A DNA stretch of 64,000 nt from Vulcanimicrobiota bacterium (GCA_003140215.1 PLJL01000004.1:261062-325061); one strand, 5' to 3'. Numbered from the stretch's first letter, positions 1 through 8,922 are shown. Notes: a model not told the origin generated them from the letters alone. Translations and numbers: made by a program.

Positions 1-183
1 CGCCGCGTCGTCATCGCTGTACCAGTCGACGTGGCGCCCGTGCAGATGCGGACGCGGCTCGCAGACGTACACGGCGGTGATGCGTCCACCACGACCGCGT
101 GCGAGCGAGCACGCCGCTTCGAGCGCGGCGTCCGACGGCGCCGAACCGTCGAGCGCCAGCAAAATGTTGGAAAAGTGGGTCAT
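1..183 (-). CDS. Universal stress protein (UspA family), 3' end off the window
   Basis: Reading the minus strand from an ATG at 183 gives an N-terminus with the Usp beta1 motif (NILLALDGSAPSDAALEAA) followed by a second strand (ITAVYVCEPRPH). About 61 codons are visible before the window edge, so the ATP-binding C-terminal part is not seen. Usp proteins are small cytoplasmic nucleotide-binding stress proteins. The ATG overlaps the stop of the upstream AI-2E-type permease gene as ATGA (183-180), so it is the last visible gene of an operon with the permease and the P-type ATPase, and is probably translationally coupled. Confidence 0.85.
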   Translation of the reverse strand, partial: MTHFSNILLALDGSAPSDAALEAACSLARGRGGRITAVYVCEPRPHLHGRHVDWYSDDDAA

Positions 184-1232
184 GAGGTTTCAGCTTTCTC
201 GTGACGAAGCAGTGAAAGGGAGCCTGCGCCCGGCGCAAGATCGTGCTCGACGATGTCCTCAACGACGAGGCGGCGCATCACGACGATCGTGACTGCGGCG
301 AGCGGCGCGGCCATCATGATCCCGAGCGCGCCCGAGGCCAGCCCGAGGACGAGCTGTGCCGCAATCGTAAGCGCCGGCGGTAGGCGCACGATGCGCCGCT
401 CCGCGAACGGGATGACGAAGAAGTCGTCGAGCGCGTGGGCCAGCCAGAACAGCAGCGCGACACCGGCGACGTGCTGCCAGCCGAGCGGCGCCGCGAGCAG
501 CACCGCCGGGAGCCCGGCGGCGATCGGACCCACGTTGGGGATGAACGCGAACAGGCCGGCAAGCACGCCGAGGGCGGTCGCGTCGGGGACGCCTAATGCG
601 CGCAAGCCGAAGCCACACAGGATGCCGACCGCGATCATCGAGACCGCGCGAGCGCGCAGCCAGAGTGCGATCGTCGTGCCGGCCTCGTCGAGCACGGCCT
701 CGACGCGTGCACGTCGTTGCGGCGGAACCAGGTGCAGGAAGCCGCCGACGTAGGTCCGCGGCTCGGCCGCGAAGCAGACGGCGGCGAAGATCAGGATCGC
801 GACGTCGACGAGACCGGCGAGCGTACCACCGAGGACGCCGCGCAGCGCGCCGGCCAGGCCGCCGGCGCCGGCTAGGAGCACGCCGGGATCGAGTTGCATC
901 TGCGCTAGGCGCGACGCCCACGGCTCTTCGCGCAGCGCGTGCGCGACGGCGTTGGCCGCGGAAGGCAGCGTGACGGCGAGCTGCGTCACCTGTCCGGCGA
1001 GTATCGCCTGCCAGCCCCAGAGTACCGCCGCGACGGCGAGCGCGAGTGCGCCGAGCAGTGCCGCGAGTCCGACACCTGAGGGGACGCGTAGCGAACGCGA
1101 GATTCCGATCGCGCCCGCGCGCAGCGGCACCGCGAAGACCGCAGCGGCAAAGAATACGAGGAGCACGTCATGCAGCGTGACGATCACGATGAGCGCGACG
1201 AGAATACCGGTGCCGAGCCATACGCCTCTCAC
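180..1232 (-). CDS. AI-2E family transporter (PerM/YdiK-like membrane protein)
   Basis: About 350 residues, a normal length for the AI-2E exporter/PerM family, with about eight hydrophobic segments. Typical family features are the paired N-terminal helices, the long soluble linker before residue 200, and the C-terminal LFAFIPNVGPIAAGLPA and HALDDFFVIP motifs. No ATG is available; the start chosen is the GTG at 1232, which overlaps the TGA of the P-type ATPase gene as GTGA (1232-1229), with a GTG one codon upstream as an alternative. Its own stop overlaps the Usp start. The family is named for quorum-signal export, but many members have other or unknown substrates (some are Na+/H+ antiporters), so the substrate is not assigned. 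Confidence 0.85.
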   Translation of the reverse strand: MRGVWLGTGILVALIVIVTLHDVLLVFFAAAVFAVPLRAGAIGISRSLRVPSGVGLAALLGALALAVAAVLWGWQAILAGQVTQLAVTLPSAANAVAHALREEPWASRLAQMQLDPGVLLAGAGGLAGALRGVLGGTLAGLVDVAILIFAAVCFAAEPRTYVGGFLHLVPPQRRARVEAVLDEAGTTIALWLRARAVSMIAVGILCGFGLRALGVPDATALGVLAGLFAFIPNVGPIAAGLPAVLLAAPLGWQHVAGVALLFWLAHALDDFFVIPFAERRIVRLPPALTIAAQLVLGLASGALGIMMAAPLAAVTIVVMRRLVVEDIVEHDLAPGAGSLSLLRHEKAETS

Positions 1233-3640
1233 CACTTGAACGGCTCCCACCACAGACTTGCGAGCGTCCCGATCCCGGCGGCGGCGAATGCGACGGAGAG
1301 TGGAGGCGCGGCGAGATGAAGCAGCAGCGCGAACGGCGGAACCGCGATCGCGAGCGCTAAGCTGGCGAGCGAGAACGCGCCGAGCACGAGGGCGGTTCGG
1401 GTCGGCGCGGGAGCGTGCCAAAGCGGCCGATCGGGCGAGCGCTCGACGTAAACGAGCGCGGTCTGACCGCAGAACATCGCGATCAGAGCGGCCGCGCGCG
1501 CCGCGTTCTCGGCGAGCCCGTGCGTCAGTGCGAATGCGTAAACGAGCGTCACCGCTACCGCGAGGGTCACGCCGAGCGCGCCGGCGCGGAGCCAGTCTCG
1601 CCGCCGCAGCAAGCCTTCGGCGCGCGGACGCGGCGGACGCCGCATAGTATCCGGTTGCGCTCGGTCGCTCTCGAACACCAGCGACGAGACGGGATGGACG
1701 ATGAGCTCCAGCCACACGAAGTGGACGGGCGCGAGGAGAAGAGGGAATCCGAGCGACGGCAGCACGATCGCCGGCACGATGAGCGGCACGTGGAAACCGA
1801 GCAGATACCCGAACGCGCGGCGCAGGTTGTCGAAAATTCGGCGTCCGTTGCGGATCGCGCGCACGATCGTCGAAACGTCGTCTTCGAGGAGGACCAAGCC
1901 GGCCGCTTCGCGTGCCACCTCGGTGCCACGCTGGCCCATCGCGATCCCGATGTCGGCCTCCCGCAGCGCGAGCGCATCGTTCGTGCCGTCGCCGGTCATC
2001 GCGACGACCTGTCCGCTCGCACGGAGCGCGCGCACGATCGTCAACTTCTGCTCCGGACGCGTGCGCGCGAAGACCCGCGCACCGTCGACGAGCGCGGCGA
2101 GCTCGTCGGGCCGCGCGACCGCCAAGGCGTCGCCCGTGACGACGCGCTCGGCGTCGTCGCCGAATCCGCACGCGCGTGCCACGGCGCTCGCGGTGGCCGG
2201 GTGATCGCCGGTGATCATCACGACGCGAACCGACGCGGCGCGGCACGCCGCGAGCGCCTCGGGCGCGTCTTCGCGGACGGGATCGCGAAATGCCGCCAGC
2301 CCGATCAGACGCAGCGGCTGAGTGCCGTCGGCGCGGGCGACGGCGAGCACGCGCATCCCGCGGGCGGCGAGGTCGTCGTTCGCGTGCAGCGCTTCGCGCG
2401 TGAGCGCATCATCGGAGCCGGCGAGCGCCAAAAGGTTCTCGAGCGCGCCTTTGACTGCGTGAACGGTGCGCTCAGCGATGCGCCAGCGTTTCGCGGCGTA
2501 GCGCCGGCGTGCTTCGTACGGGGCGTCCTCGAGCAGCGACGCGGAGGCTCGCGGATCGCGCGCCGCGGCGCGCGCGAACGCCGCATCGAGCGGGTCCGCC
2601 CCGTGCGCTTCGCTTGCGAGCAGGGCTGTTTCGATCACCTGCTCCCGCTCGGCGCCGCCGAACGCTACGATCTCGGCGAGCTCGACGCGTCCGTACGTGA
2701 GCGTTCCCGTCTTGTCAACGCAGATCGTCGAAGTCGAGCCGAGCGTCTCGACGCTTGCGAGCCTGCGCACGAGCGCGCGATCGCGCGAGAGCCGCCACGC
2801 GCCGAGCGCGAGATACAGCGTGTACACCATCGGCAGCTCTTCAGGGACCGCGGCCATCGCGAGGCTGACGGCCGCGATGACGGCGAGCGTCCACGGAGCG
2901 CCGTGTCCGCGTTCGATCAGTACGACGGCGATGCAGACGACGACGACGACAACGCTGAGCCGTGAAACCAGTCTTCGGATTGCGGTCTCGATCGGCGTAC
3001 GCGGTGACTTGAGCCGTCCGAGCAGCGTCGCGATCGCACCGTAGCGCGTCGCCGCGCCGGTCGCCGTCACGCTTGCGAGCGCTCGGCCGCCGACGACTGT
3101 CGTTCCGGCCGAGATCACGGGTGCCTCGCCGGCTGCGCGCTCCACCGGGATCGACTCGCCGGTCAGGGCGGACTCGTCAACCGCCAGGCGTCCATCGATA
3201 AGCTCGCCGTCCGCTGCGACGACGTCGCCTTCGGCGAGGACGAGCGCATCGCCCGGCACGACATCGCTTGCGCGTATGGCGCGCTCGATGCCGTCCCGAA
3301 GGACGCGCGCGCGGGGCGCGGTGAGCTCGCGCAGGCGCGCCAGCGCAGCGTCGGCGCGCCCTTCGAGGACGACGCCGACAAGGATGACCGGGAGCAGGGC
3401 GACGCCCGAGATGATGGCGTCGGTTCGATCGCCGAGGATGGCGTAGGTCACCGAGGCGACGACGAGCAGGACCGCCATCGGATCCGTCGCGATCCGAGCG
3501 GCCCACGTGAACACGGCCGGCATCCGCCGGTCGGCGGCGGCGACGTTCGGCCCGAAGAGGCGCAGCGCTTGGGCCGCTTCGTCGGAGCTGAGCCCGCGGA
3601 CGAGCGGTCCGGCCGGCGAGCCGGCTTCGGCGATCATCAC
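1229..3640 (-). CDS. P-type cation-transporting ATPase (P2-like)
   Basis: 803 residues with the full P-type order: cytoplasmic N-terminus, actuator domain with TGES (about residues 160-163), membrane helix with PEELP (266-270), phosphorylation motif DKTGT (Asp309), nucleotide domain, TGDGTND hinge motif and C-terminal membrane helices. It pumps cations using an aspartyl-phosphate intermediate. The helix corresponding to M6 reads HFVWLELIVHP rather than the NLVTD-type sequence of calcium pumps, so the ion is uncertain. It is the first gene of an operon with the AI-2E permease and a Usp, and is divergent from a tandem Usp gene at 3725, a grouping seen in hypoxia/stress regulons. Confidence 0.9.
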   Translation of the reverse strand: MMIAEAGSPAGPLVRGLSSDEAAQALRLFGPNVAAADRRMPAVFTWAARIATDPMAVLLVVASVTYAILGDRTDAIISGVALLPVILVGVVLEGRADAALARLRELTAPRARVLRDGIERAIRASDVVPGDALVLAEGDVVAADGELIDGRLAVDESALTGESIPVERAAGEAPVISAGTTVVGGRALASVTATGAATRYGAIATLLGRLKSPRTPIETAIRRLVSRLSVVVVVVCIAVVLIERGHGAPWTLAVIAAVSLAMAAVPEELPMVYTLYLALGAWRLSRDRALVRRLASVETLGSTSTICVDKTGTLTYGRVELAEIVAFGGAEREQVIETALLASEAHGADPLDAAFARAAARDPRASASLLEDAPYEARRRYAAKRWRIAERTVHAVKGALENLLALAGSDDALTREALHANDDLAARGMRVLAVARADGTQPLRLIGLAAFRDPVREDAPEALAACRAASVRVVMITGDHPATASAVARACGFGDDAERVVTGDALAVARPDELAALVDGARVFARTRPEQKLTIVRALRASGQVVAMTGDGTNDALALREADIGIAMGQRGTEVAREAAGLVLLEDDVSTIVRAIRNGRRIFDNLRRAFGYLLGFHVPLIVPAIVLPSLGFPLLLAPVHFVWLELIVHPVSSLVFESDRAQPDTMRRPPRPRAEGLLRRRDWLRAGALGVTLAVAVTLVYAFALTHGLAENAARAAALIAMFCGQTALVYVERSPDRPLWHAPAPTRTALVLGAFSLASLALAIAVPPFALLLHLAAPPLSVAFAAAGIGTLASLWWEPFKW

Positions 3641-3724
3641 CTCCCCAGCGTACGAGCGCCGTGCGAACGCTGTAAGAGCGCGGCGTTCACGGGACCTTCA
3701 CCTCGCGCGGCCAGACTCCAGGAC

Positions 3725-4693
3725 ATGAGCTTCGCGCATCCCCTCGCTCGCATTGTCGTTGCATACGACGGCTCGCCGCCTGCGGATGCCGCGCTCGCGC
3801 ACGCCGTCGAGCTCGCCGGGCAGTTTGCAGGCGATGTCGTCGTCGCGCACGTCTCGGACGTCTGGGCGCCGACGTCGCTTCCGCTCGCGACAAAGTCGCC
3901 GCACGAGCTGCGCGACGTCGGTCCGGTCGTTCGCGGTCTCGACGTGTTTCGCCGCGAGCTCCTCGAGCACGCGGGCGAACGCGTTGCGTCGTGCACGGTG
4001 CCGGTGAGCCTGGACTTCTCGACGAACGGCATCGTCGCGGGCGTGCTGGACGCCGCACAACGCTGGAACGCGACCGCAATCGTGGTCGGAATGCGCGATC
4101 TCTCCGGCGTTGCGCGGATGCTGACCGGCAGCGTCACGGACGGGATCTTGCGCAACGCGGAACTACCCGTGATCATCGTGCGCGTCGGACAGGCATCGCG
4201 CCACCCAGAGCTGCAGCGCGTCCTCGTAGGAGTCGACGCCTCGCGGCCGTCGGAAGGCGCGGCAGCCTTCGGGGTCGCGCTGGCGCTGGAAAACAGCGTA
4301 CGACTGGTCTTTTGTTCCGTCGTCGAGACGCACCGCGTCGCCGAGGCGGCCGGCGGGTACTCGTACGATCCGACGCCGTATCTCCACGACCTTGGCGTCG
4401 CGGCGCGCGAAGCGGTCGACGTGGGACTGCAATACGCGAACGCTGTAGACCTCTACCCTGACACGGAGATTGCCGAGGCCCACGACGCCGCGAGCGGGTT
4501 GATCGGTGCCGCGCGCCGCCAGGGTGCCGACATGATCGTCGTCGGGACGCACGGCCGGCACCACCTCGATCGCGTGTTCCTCGGCAGCACCGCCGAGAGC
4601 GTCGTACGGCGAAGTAATGTTCCGGTTGTTGTCGTCCCGGCTCGCGCGAAGGTCCTGCCAAACAGTCTCGCGGCCGAAGCCGCATACGGGTAG
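3725..4693 (+). CDS. Tandem-domain universal stress protein
   Basis: 322 residues with two Usp domains. Domain 1 begins ARIVVAYDGSPPADAALA and ends near residue 155 with PVIIVR. Domain 2 begins VLVGVDASRPSEGAAAFG and carries the ATP-binding pattern G-x2-G-x9-G-S (GTHGRHHLDRVFLGST) before PVVVVPA. The first domain has a weaker form of that loop. Such two-domain proteins bind ATP and are induced by hypoxia or other stress. It is transcribed divergently from the P-type ATPase operon and converges on acetate kinase. The start used is the ATG at 3725; an open frame continues upstream but has no Usp similarity there. Confidence 0.9.
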   Translation: MSFAHPLARIVVAYDGSPPADAALAHAVELAGQFAGDVVVAHVSDVWAPTSLPLATKSPHELRDVGPVVRGLDVFRRELLEHAGERVASCTVPVSLDFSTNGIVAGVLDAAQRWNATAIVVGMRDLSGVARMLTGSVTDGILRNAELPVIIVRVGQASRHPELQRVLVGVDASRPSEGAAAFGVALALENSVRLVFCSVVETHRVAEAAGGYSYDPTPYLHDLGVAAREAVDVGLQYANAVDLYPDTEIAEAHDAASGLIGAARRQGADMIVVGTHGRHHLDRVFLGSTAESVVRRSNVPVVVVPARAKVLPNSLAAEAAYG

Positions 4694-4709
4694 GCCGCCA
4701 GTCCGCGGC
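4694..4709. terminator. Weak hairpin between convergent genes
   Basis: A GCCGC/GCGGC stem with a six-base loop lies in the 28-base gap between the tandem Usp gene and acetate kinase. TTTT follows about nine bases later on the plus strand. It could act as a bidirectional terminator, but the stem is short and the T tract is displaced. Confidence 0.25.
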
Positions 4710-4721
4710 GACGTCAGCCTT

Positions 4722-5849
4722 TTAGGGTTCGAGCTGAAGGGTGGCGTGCACGACGAACGCGGCGCGCGCGAGTTGCCAGCCCTCGCGCGCAGTGACGACG
4801 TAAACGGCGACGCGCGAACGTTCGTCCGAGATGCGGCCTTCGCCGGCGAGCGAGGCGTTGCGCGCCGCATCGATCAGCGCCCCCGCCGCAGCGGCGCCCT
4901 GGACGCCGGCTGCCCGAATCTCGGCCGCGTGTTCTCCCACGCCACCGGTGAAGGCGACGAGATCGACTCCGCCGAGGACGCCGATCATCGCTCCGATCCC
5001 GGCACGCAGCCGCCAGGCCAGCACGTCGAGCGCGAGCCGCGCGTCGGGGTCGTCAGCAGCGGCCAGCAGGTCACGCACGTCGCCGCTGCGCCCCGAGATC
5101 CCGAGCAAGCCTGAACGGTGCTCGAGCATTTCCTCGAGCTCGCCGACCGTGACGCCGTTACGCAGAACGTGCACCAGCAGACCCGGGTCGACGGAGCCGC
5201 TGCGCGTCGCCATGGGCAGCCCGTCAAGGGGCGTGTAACCCATTGTCGTGTCGATGCTCGCACCGCCGCGGATCGCACACAACGACGATCCGCCGCCGAG
5301 ATGCGCGGTCACGACCCGTACGCTAGTGACGTCGAGACCCGCGAGCGCGCACGCGCGATGCGCTGCGTACTCATGACTCAAGCCGTGATAGCCCAACCGG
5401 CGCAAACCCGACTGGGTGAGGCTGCGAGGCAGCGCGTACGTCGTGGCAGCGGCGGGCATCGTGCGATGGAACGCACTGTCGGCGACCGCGAGCTGTGGCA
5501 GCTCGGGGCGCAGCCGGCGCACGATAACGACCGCCTCGAGCGCGCGAGCATCGTGGAGCGGGGCCTCGCCGGCGACTCTGCCGATCCGCTCCGCGGCGCG
5601 TTCGTCGAGCCGCAGCACCGGCGGCGATCCGTCGGGGAGCCGCACGAAGCGGTGCACGACGACGTCGGCCTCGCTCCGGAGCACGGCTGCGAGCCCCTCT
5701 TCGAGCGCTGGGGTCTGCAATTCGATAGCCGGCGGCGGCGGAGCGGCGAGCGGCGGCAGCGGCGAGAAAAGGTCGTAGCGTTCGAGCTTGAGACTGGTCG
5801 AACCGGCGTTGACGGTGACGACGCGCAGCCGCGCCGGTTCGCTGCTCAG
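4722..5849 (-). CDS. ackA: Acetate kinase, probable CTG start
   Basis: Acetate kinase interconverts acetate plus ATP and acetyl phosphate. Family signatures are present: VTVNAGSTSLK near the N-terminus, AFHRTMP, YHGLSHEY, HLGGGSS, DTTMGYTPLDGL followed by ATRSGSVDPG, and FTGGVGEHAAEIR. The NAGS motif lies upstream of any ATG, GTG or TTG in this frame (the first is a TTG at 5720, which would delete it). The best start is therefore a CTG at 5849, which overlaps the stop of the upstream 58-residue gene as CTGA; this gives about 375 residues, slightly shorter than typical AckA. It is co-transcribed with a response regulator; acetyl phosphate is a known phosphodonor for such proteins, so the link may be functional. 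A sequencing frameshift upstream is a less likely alternative. Confidence 0.88.
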   Translation of the reverse strand: MSSEPARLRVVTVNAGSTSLKLERYDLFSPLPPLAAPPPPAIELQTPALEEGLAAVLRSEADVVVHRFVRLPDGSPPVLRLDERAAERIGRVAGEAPLHDARALEAVVIVRRLRPELPQLAVADSAFHRTMPAAATTYALPRSLTQSGLRRLGYHGLSHEYAAHRACALAGLDVTSVRVVTAHLGGGSSLCAIRGGASIDTTMGYTPLDGLPMATRSGSVDPGLLVHVLRNGVTVGELEEMLEHRSGLLGISGRSGDVRDLLAAADDPDARLALDVLAWRLRAGIGAMIGVLGGVDLVAFTGGVGEHAAEIRAAGVQGAAAAGALIDAARNASLAGEGRISDERSRVAVYVVTAREGWQLARAAFVVHATLQLEP

Positions 5850-6022
5850 GGTTGCCGCTCGCCCGACGAGATCTCGCGCAGCAAGATCTCGACCTGCGCC
5901 AGTTCGTCGAGAATCGTGGTCAGCCGCTCGGGCGTCGGGTCGACGATGCCGTCGCGGAACGCCTCCACGTTCGAGACGACGACGGTGAGGTGATTGCGGA
6001 TCTCGTGTACACGGTTGCTCAC
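5846..6022 (-). CDS. 58-residue HisKA (DHp)-only microprotein
   Basis: Starting at a GTG that overlaps the response regulator stop (GTGA, 6022-6019), this frame encodes MSNRVHEIRNHLTVVVSN followed by a second amphipathic helix rich in leucine and glutamate (LTTILDELAQVEILLREI). HEIRNHL closely resembles the H-box of sensor histidine kinases (H-E-x-R-N-P-L), where His is the phosphoacceptor; the following helix fits the second half of a DHp hairpin. There is no catalytic ATPase domain and no membrane segment. It ends in an overlap with the acetate kinase start. It may be a phosphotransfer protein or a dimerising partner for the adjacent regulator; function is inferred from the motif and context only. 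Confidence 0.7.
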   Translation of the reverse strand: MSNRVHEIRNHLTVVVSNVEAFRDGIVDPTPERLTTILDELAQVEILLREISSGERQP

Positions 6023-6720
6023 GAAGGGTTGACCATTTTATAGCCGACGCCCAACACCGTGACGATGTAGCGCGGGTTGGCCGGATCGGGTTCGATTCGC
6101 AACCGCAAGTTTGCGATATGGCGGTCGATCGTACGGTCGAAGACGTCGCCGTCGGCAGTCACGTGCTCCAGCAGCTGGTCGCGCGTGAGCGTTTGGCCCA
6201 CGTGCGAGCACAGCACGTTAAGGATCTTGAACTGCGTCGGCGTGAGCGTGACGGACTTGCCGCCCACCCGCACCTCGTGGGCGACCGGATCCAACGTTAT
6301 CGCGCCGATCCGCCGCTCGTGCGGCGACGTCCCGACTTCCGCACGCTCGTTGCGGCGCAGCACGGTCTTGACGCGAGCGACCACCTCTCGCGGACTGAAC
6401 GGCTTGCTGACGTAGTCATCGGCGCCGAGCTCGAGCCCGACCACGCGGTCGATCTCATCGGCTCGACCGGTGAGCATGATGATCGGCACGTTGCGCACCG
6501 AGCGCATCCGTCGTAGCACGTCGGTCCCGGGGAACCCCGGCAAGTTGACGTCGAGCACCACCAGATCCGGGTGATGGCGCTCGAACAGGTCGATCGCCGT
6601 CGGACCGTCCGGGGCATAGACGACGTTGAACGAGTCCTCGCGCAGATAGCGCAGCAGGATTTCCACCACGGCCGGCTCGTCGTCGACGACCAGCACGGTC
6701 CGCCCGGTCATCGCGGTCAT
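6019..6720 (-). CDS. OmpR/PhoB-family response regulator
   Basis: 233 residues. Receiver domain (about 7-120) with acidic pair Asp13-Asp14, phosphoacceptor Asp57 (LVVLDVNLPG), Thr84 and Lys106 (YVSKPF). A winged-helix DNA-binding domain (about 135-230) carries TPTQFKILNVL, DRTIDRHIANLR and a C-terminal hairpin (IVTVLGVGYKM). It is first in the operon regulator - HisKA microprotein - ackA, with 4-base overlaps at both junctions. No full histidine kinase is encoded nearby. Confidence 0.95.
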   Translation of the reverse strand: MTAMTGRTVLVVDDEPAVVEILLRYLREDSFNVVYAPDGPTAIDLFERHHPDLVVLDVNLPGFPGTDVLRRMRSVRNVPIIMLTGRADEIDRVVGLELGADDYVSKPFSPREVVARVKTVLRRNERAEVGTSPHERRIGAITLDPVAHEVRVGGKSVTLTPTQFKILNVLCSHVGQTLTRDQLLEHVTADGDVFDRTIDRHIANLRLRIEPDPANPRYIVTVLGVGYKMVNPS

Positions 6721-6792
6721 GATCGCCCAAGTTCGGCCGTCCGTACCGGCGGTCCCGTGTCCGCAGATTTCATTTCGAGCCTCGGTCGACGA

Positions 6793-7290
6793 TCAGCCGC
6801 CGTGCTTTGCGGCCTCGGTTTTCTCATACTCCGAGCGAAGCTCGCGCCGGACGCCGTCTAAGAGGGAAACGAACGTGGCGTGCGCGATTCGACGGCCCAC
6901 GACGTCGTCGAAGAGCTTTCCGGCGACACCGCCGGGCGGTTCGTATCGACCGCCGAGCTCGAGCTCGCATTCAGCGTAGTCCTCACCCGCGCGGAGTGTA
7001 ATCGTGCCCTCGAAGCCGGGCGTCGGGATACCGCGCGAGGTCTGCCCCGCGGTCCAGGCAATGCTATAGCGCGATGTGAAGTTCTCCGTGCCGGCGATGC
7101 GCTGCGTCACCGCGGTGACGTCGCGCGCAATCTCGCGCCCCGGCGCCACCGGGACGACGAGCGCGAGCACGCAGCGGCCTTCGCCGGCTCCGGGTTCGAG
7201 GCCCAGCCTGCGCTCGAGGGCCCCTACGGCCTGCACGTAGGGCGCTTCCAAATAGACGCGCTCACGGACTTCTGTCATACGATCGAGCAT
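6793..7290 (-). CDS. SRPBCC-like protein (paralog of the next gene)
   Basis: 165 residues from an ATG at 7290 preceded by GAGG at 8 bases. The pattern, an N-terminal MTEVRERVYLEAPYVQAV, alternating strands and a C-terminal amphipathic helix after GRYEPPGGVAGKLFDDVVG, resembles START/SRPBCC ligand-binding folds (coenzyme Q-binding or polyketide-cyclase-like). Its C-terminal third aligns by eye with the adjacent gene at 7332-7751 (GRRIAHAT versus GQRIAQAT), indicating tandem paralogs. Ligand unknown. Confidence 0.7.
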   Translation of the reverse strand: MLDRMTEVRERVYLEAPYVQAVGALERRLGLEPGAGEGRCVLALVVPVAPGREIARDVTAVTQRIAGTENFTSRYSIAWTAGQTSRGIPTPGFEGTITLRAGEDYAECELELGGRYEPPGGVAGKLFDDVVGRRIAHATFVSLLDGVRRELRSEYEKTEAAKHGG

Positions 7291-7331
7291 ACCATAAACC
7301 TCAGCGCTCGAATTCGGCCCCTGGGTCGGCG

Positions 7332-7751
7332 CTAGTTCATTTTGAGCAGGAGCCGCTTGATCTCCGCGAGCAGCTCGGATGCGGTCGCCTGCGCGATGCG
7401 TTGTCCGAACGCCGCATCGAACGCCGCGCCGGCGATGCCGAACGGCGGGCGGTAGCTGCCGTCGATCTCGATGCGGCACCAGCCGATCGCGTCCTCCGCG
7501 ACGCTGAGCGTTCCGGAAAAGCTGGGATAGGGTCCCCCGTCTTTCGGCGTCCACGATACGTCGAGCAGTCGGTACCCGGGATATGCAGGCTTGGTCTTGA
7601 GGTGAAAGTCGACGTCTCGCTCGACCGTGAGGTGACCGAAGCGAACGCGCAGCGGAAGGACGGCGTCGCCGCCGTCGAAATGCGCGTACAGGCGGTCGGG
7701 AACCTCATCGAACGGACACGCTACGGTCGTGAATTCACGTATGTTGCTCAC
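7332..7751 (-). CDS. SRPBCC-like protein
   Basis: 139 residues beginning MSNIREFTTVACPFDEVPDR. The sequence reads as a small alpha/beta grip with a final amphipathic helix (SELLAEIKRLLLKMN) and PPFGIAGAAFDAAFGQRIA, which matches the paralog immediately downstream. It sits 7 bases after the haem c/barrel gene and may be the third gene of that operon. No catalytic motif is visible; a lipid- or small-molecule-binding role is an inference from the fold. Confidence 0.7.
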   Translation of the reverse strand: MSNIREFTTVACPFDEVPDRLYAHFDGGDAVLPLRVRFGHLTVERDVDFHLKTKPAYPGYRLLDVSWTPKDGGPYPSFSGTLSVAEDAIGWCRIEIDGSYRPPFGIAGAAFDAAFGQRIAQATASELLAEIKRLLLKMN

Positions 7752-7758
7752 CGCGCAG

Positions 7759-8922
7759 CTACCGTTTGGCCTTCGCGACCGGCATCGTCCACCACACGAA
7801 CACGCGCCATGCCGGCGTGCCCACTCGGTCGACGCCGTTCCCGACGTTGGTCCCGGAGAGCCCCGCTTCCGTGTACAGCCGCAGATATCGCGCGAGCTGC
7901 ACCGTGAGGTCGATGTTGCCGTAGTGGTTGATCGTCCCCATCCCGTCGTCGGTCATCTCCCGCCGGAACCCGACGAGCACTTTGTCCTTGAAGAGCGGCT
8001 GGTAGACGTTGAGCGTGTATCCACGGCTGTTTGCGGGCACGGTGGCTCCGGCCGCGGGATAGCTGTCGTGCGTGGTTTGGTAGACGAAGAATACCCCCGG
8101 CACCCCGTGCGTGGGATCGCGCTGCACGTATCCGGCCAGCGCCGTATACCGGTCGGTCAGGCCGTCGGAGATGGGGAAGGTTCCGGTTGCGCCGTAGACT
8201 CCGACCTCGAGCGGACTCTTGGGCCGCATGAAGGCGGCGCGGTACTGCAACGCTTTCCCGTTGCCCGGGACCCAGTCTGTCGCACCGTTCAGGTCGGCGG
8301 TGCTGCCGACGTACGCTGCGTCGACGCTCACCGAACCTCGGAGGTATCCGGCCTTCGCGCCCCACCGGTTCGCGTCAAGCTCGTAGGTGTGTTCGCCGAC
8401 CGTCACCTCCGGCGTGTTGAAGGGCGCGATCTCGATCCACATGCTGTACGGCGATGGCGCGGGAACTTCCAGCTTGCCGACTTCGAGGTACCCGTTATGC
8501 TTGAAGAGGTTGTTGTAGCTGACCCAGGCGGTGTCCAGCCCGCCGGCCTGGTTGCCGTTCACGAGCCACTGCTGCACGTGGTACGACCAGTTGTCGCCCG
8601 CCAGCCCGACGGCGTGGATGGCGACGCTTCCCCATACGACTTTGTGCGTGTCGGGGGCAGGTGCTTGTGAGTCGTAGCGCGTCTGATAGTTGACCCAGAG
8701 CGGGACGACCTTCTTGAGGACGGCCGCGTCCATGTACGCGTACTGCGAACGCTGGACGTATCGCCCGTATGCGTTCAAGGCCGGCACCGCGGTGTGGCAC
8801 TGCGAACACGCGACGCCGTATGCTTCTCCAAAGGTCGGCATCGCGAGGGTCGGCGCGCGGTTGACGACGACGAGCGCTGCTGCGAACCCGACGCCTAACG
8901 CGAATCGAAGCGCGCGTGTCAT
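7759..8922 (-). CDS. Outer-membrane barrel-like protein with one CxxCH haem c motif
   Basis: 387 residues from the ATG at 8922. A Sec signal peptide (about 1-28, ending PTLA) is followed by a single haem c motif CSQCH (Cys39, Cys42, His43) and then about 330 residues of short alternating aromatic strands typical of a porin/barrel (for example FVWWTMPVAK at the C-terminus). The design is a periplasmic haem group at the mouth of an outer-membrane barrel, which suggests electron transfer across the outer membrane or a haem-gated porin. The start overlaps the CuA-domain gene stop (ATGA, 8922-8919), so the two are coupled and are probably redox partners. Confidence 0.8.
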   Translation of the reverse strand: MTRALRFALGVGFAAALVVVNRAPTLAMPTFGEAYGVACSQCHTAVPALNAYGRYVQRSQYAYMDAAVLKKVVPLWVNYQTRYDSQAPAPDTHKVVWGSVAIHAVGLAGDNWSYHVQQWLVNGNQAGGLDTAWVSYNNLFKHNGYLEVGKLEVPAPSPYSMWIEIAPFNTPEVTVGEHTYELDANRWGAKAGYLRGSVSVDAAYVGSTADLNGATDWVPGNGKALQYRAAFMRPKSPLEVGVYGATGTFPISDGLTDRYTALAGYVQRDPTHGVPGVFFVYQTTHDSYPAAGATVPANSRGYTLNVYQPLFKDKVLVGFRREMTDDGMGTINHYGNIDLTVQLARYLRLYTEAGLSGTNVGNGVDRVGTPAWRVFVWWTMPVAKAKR

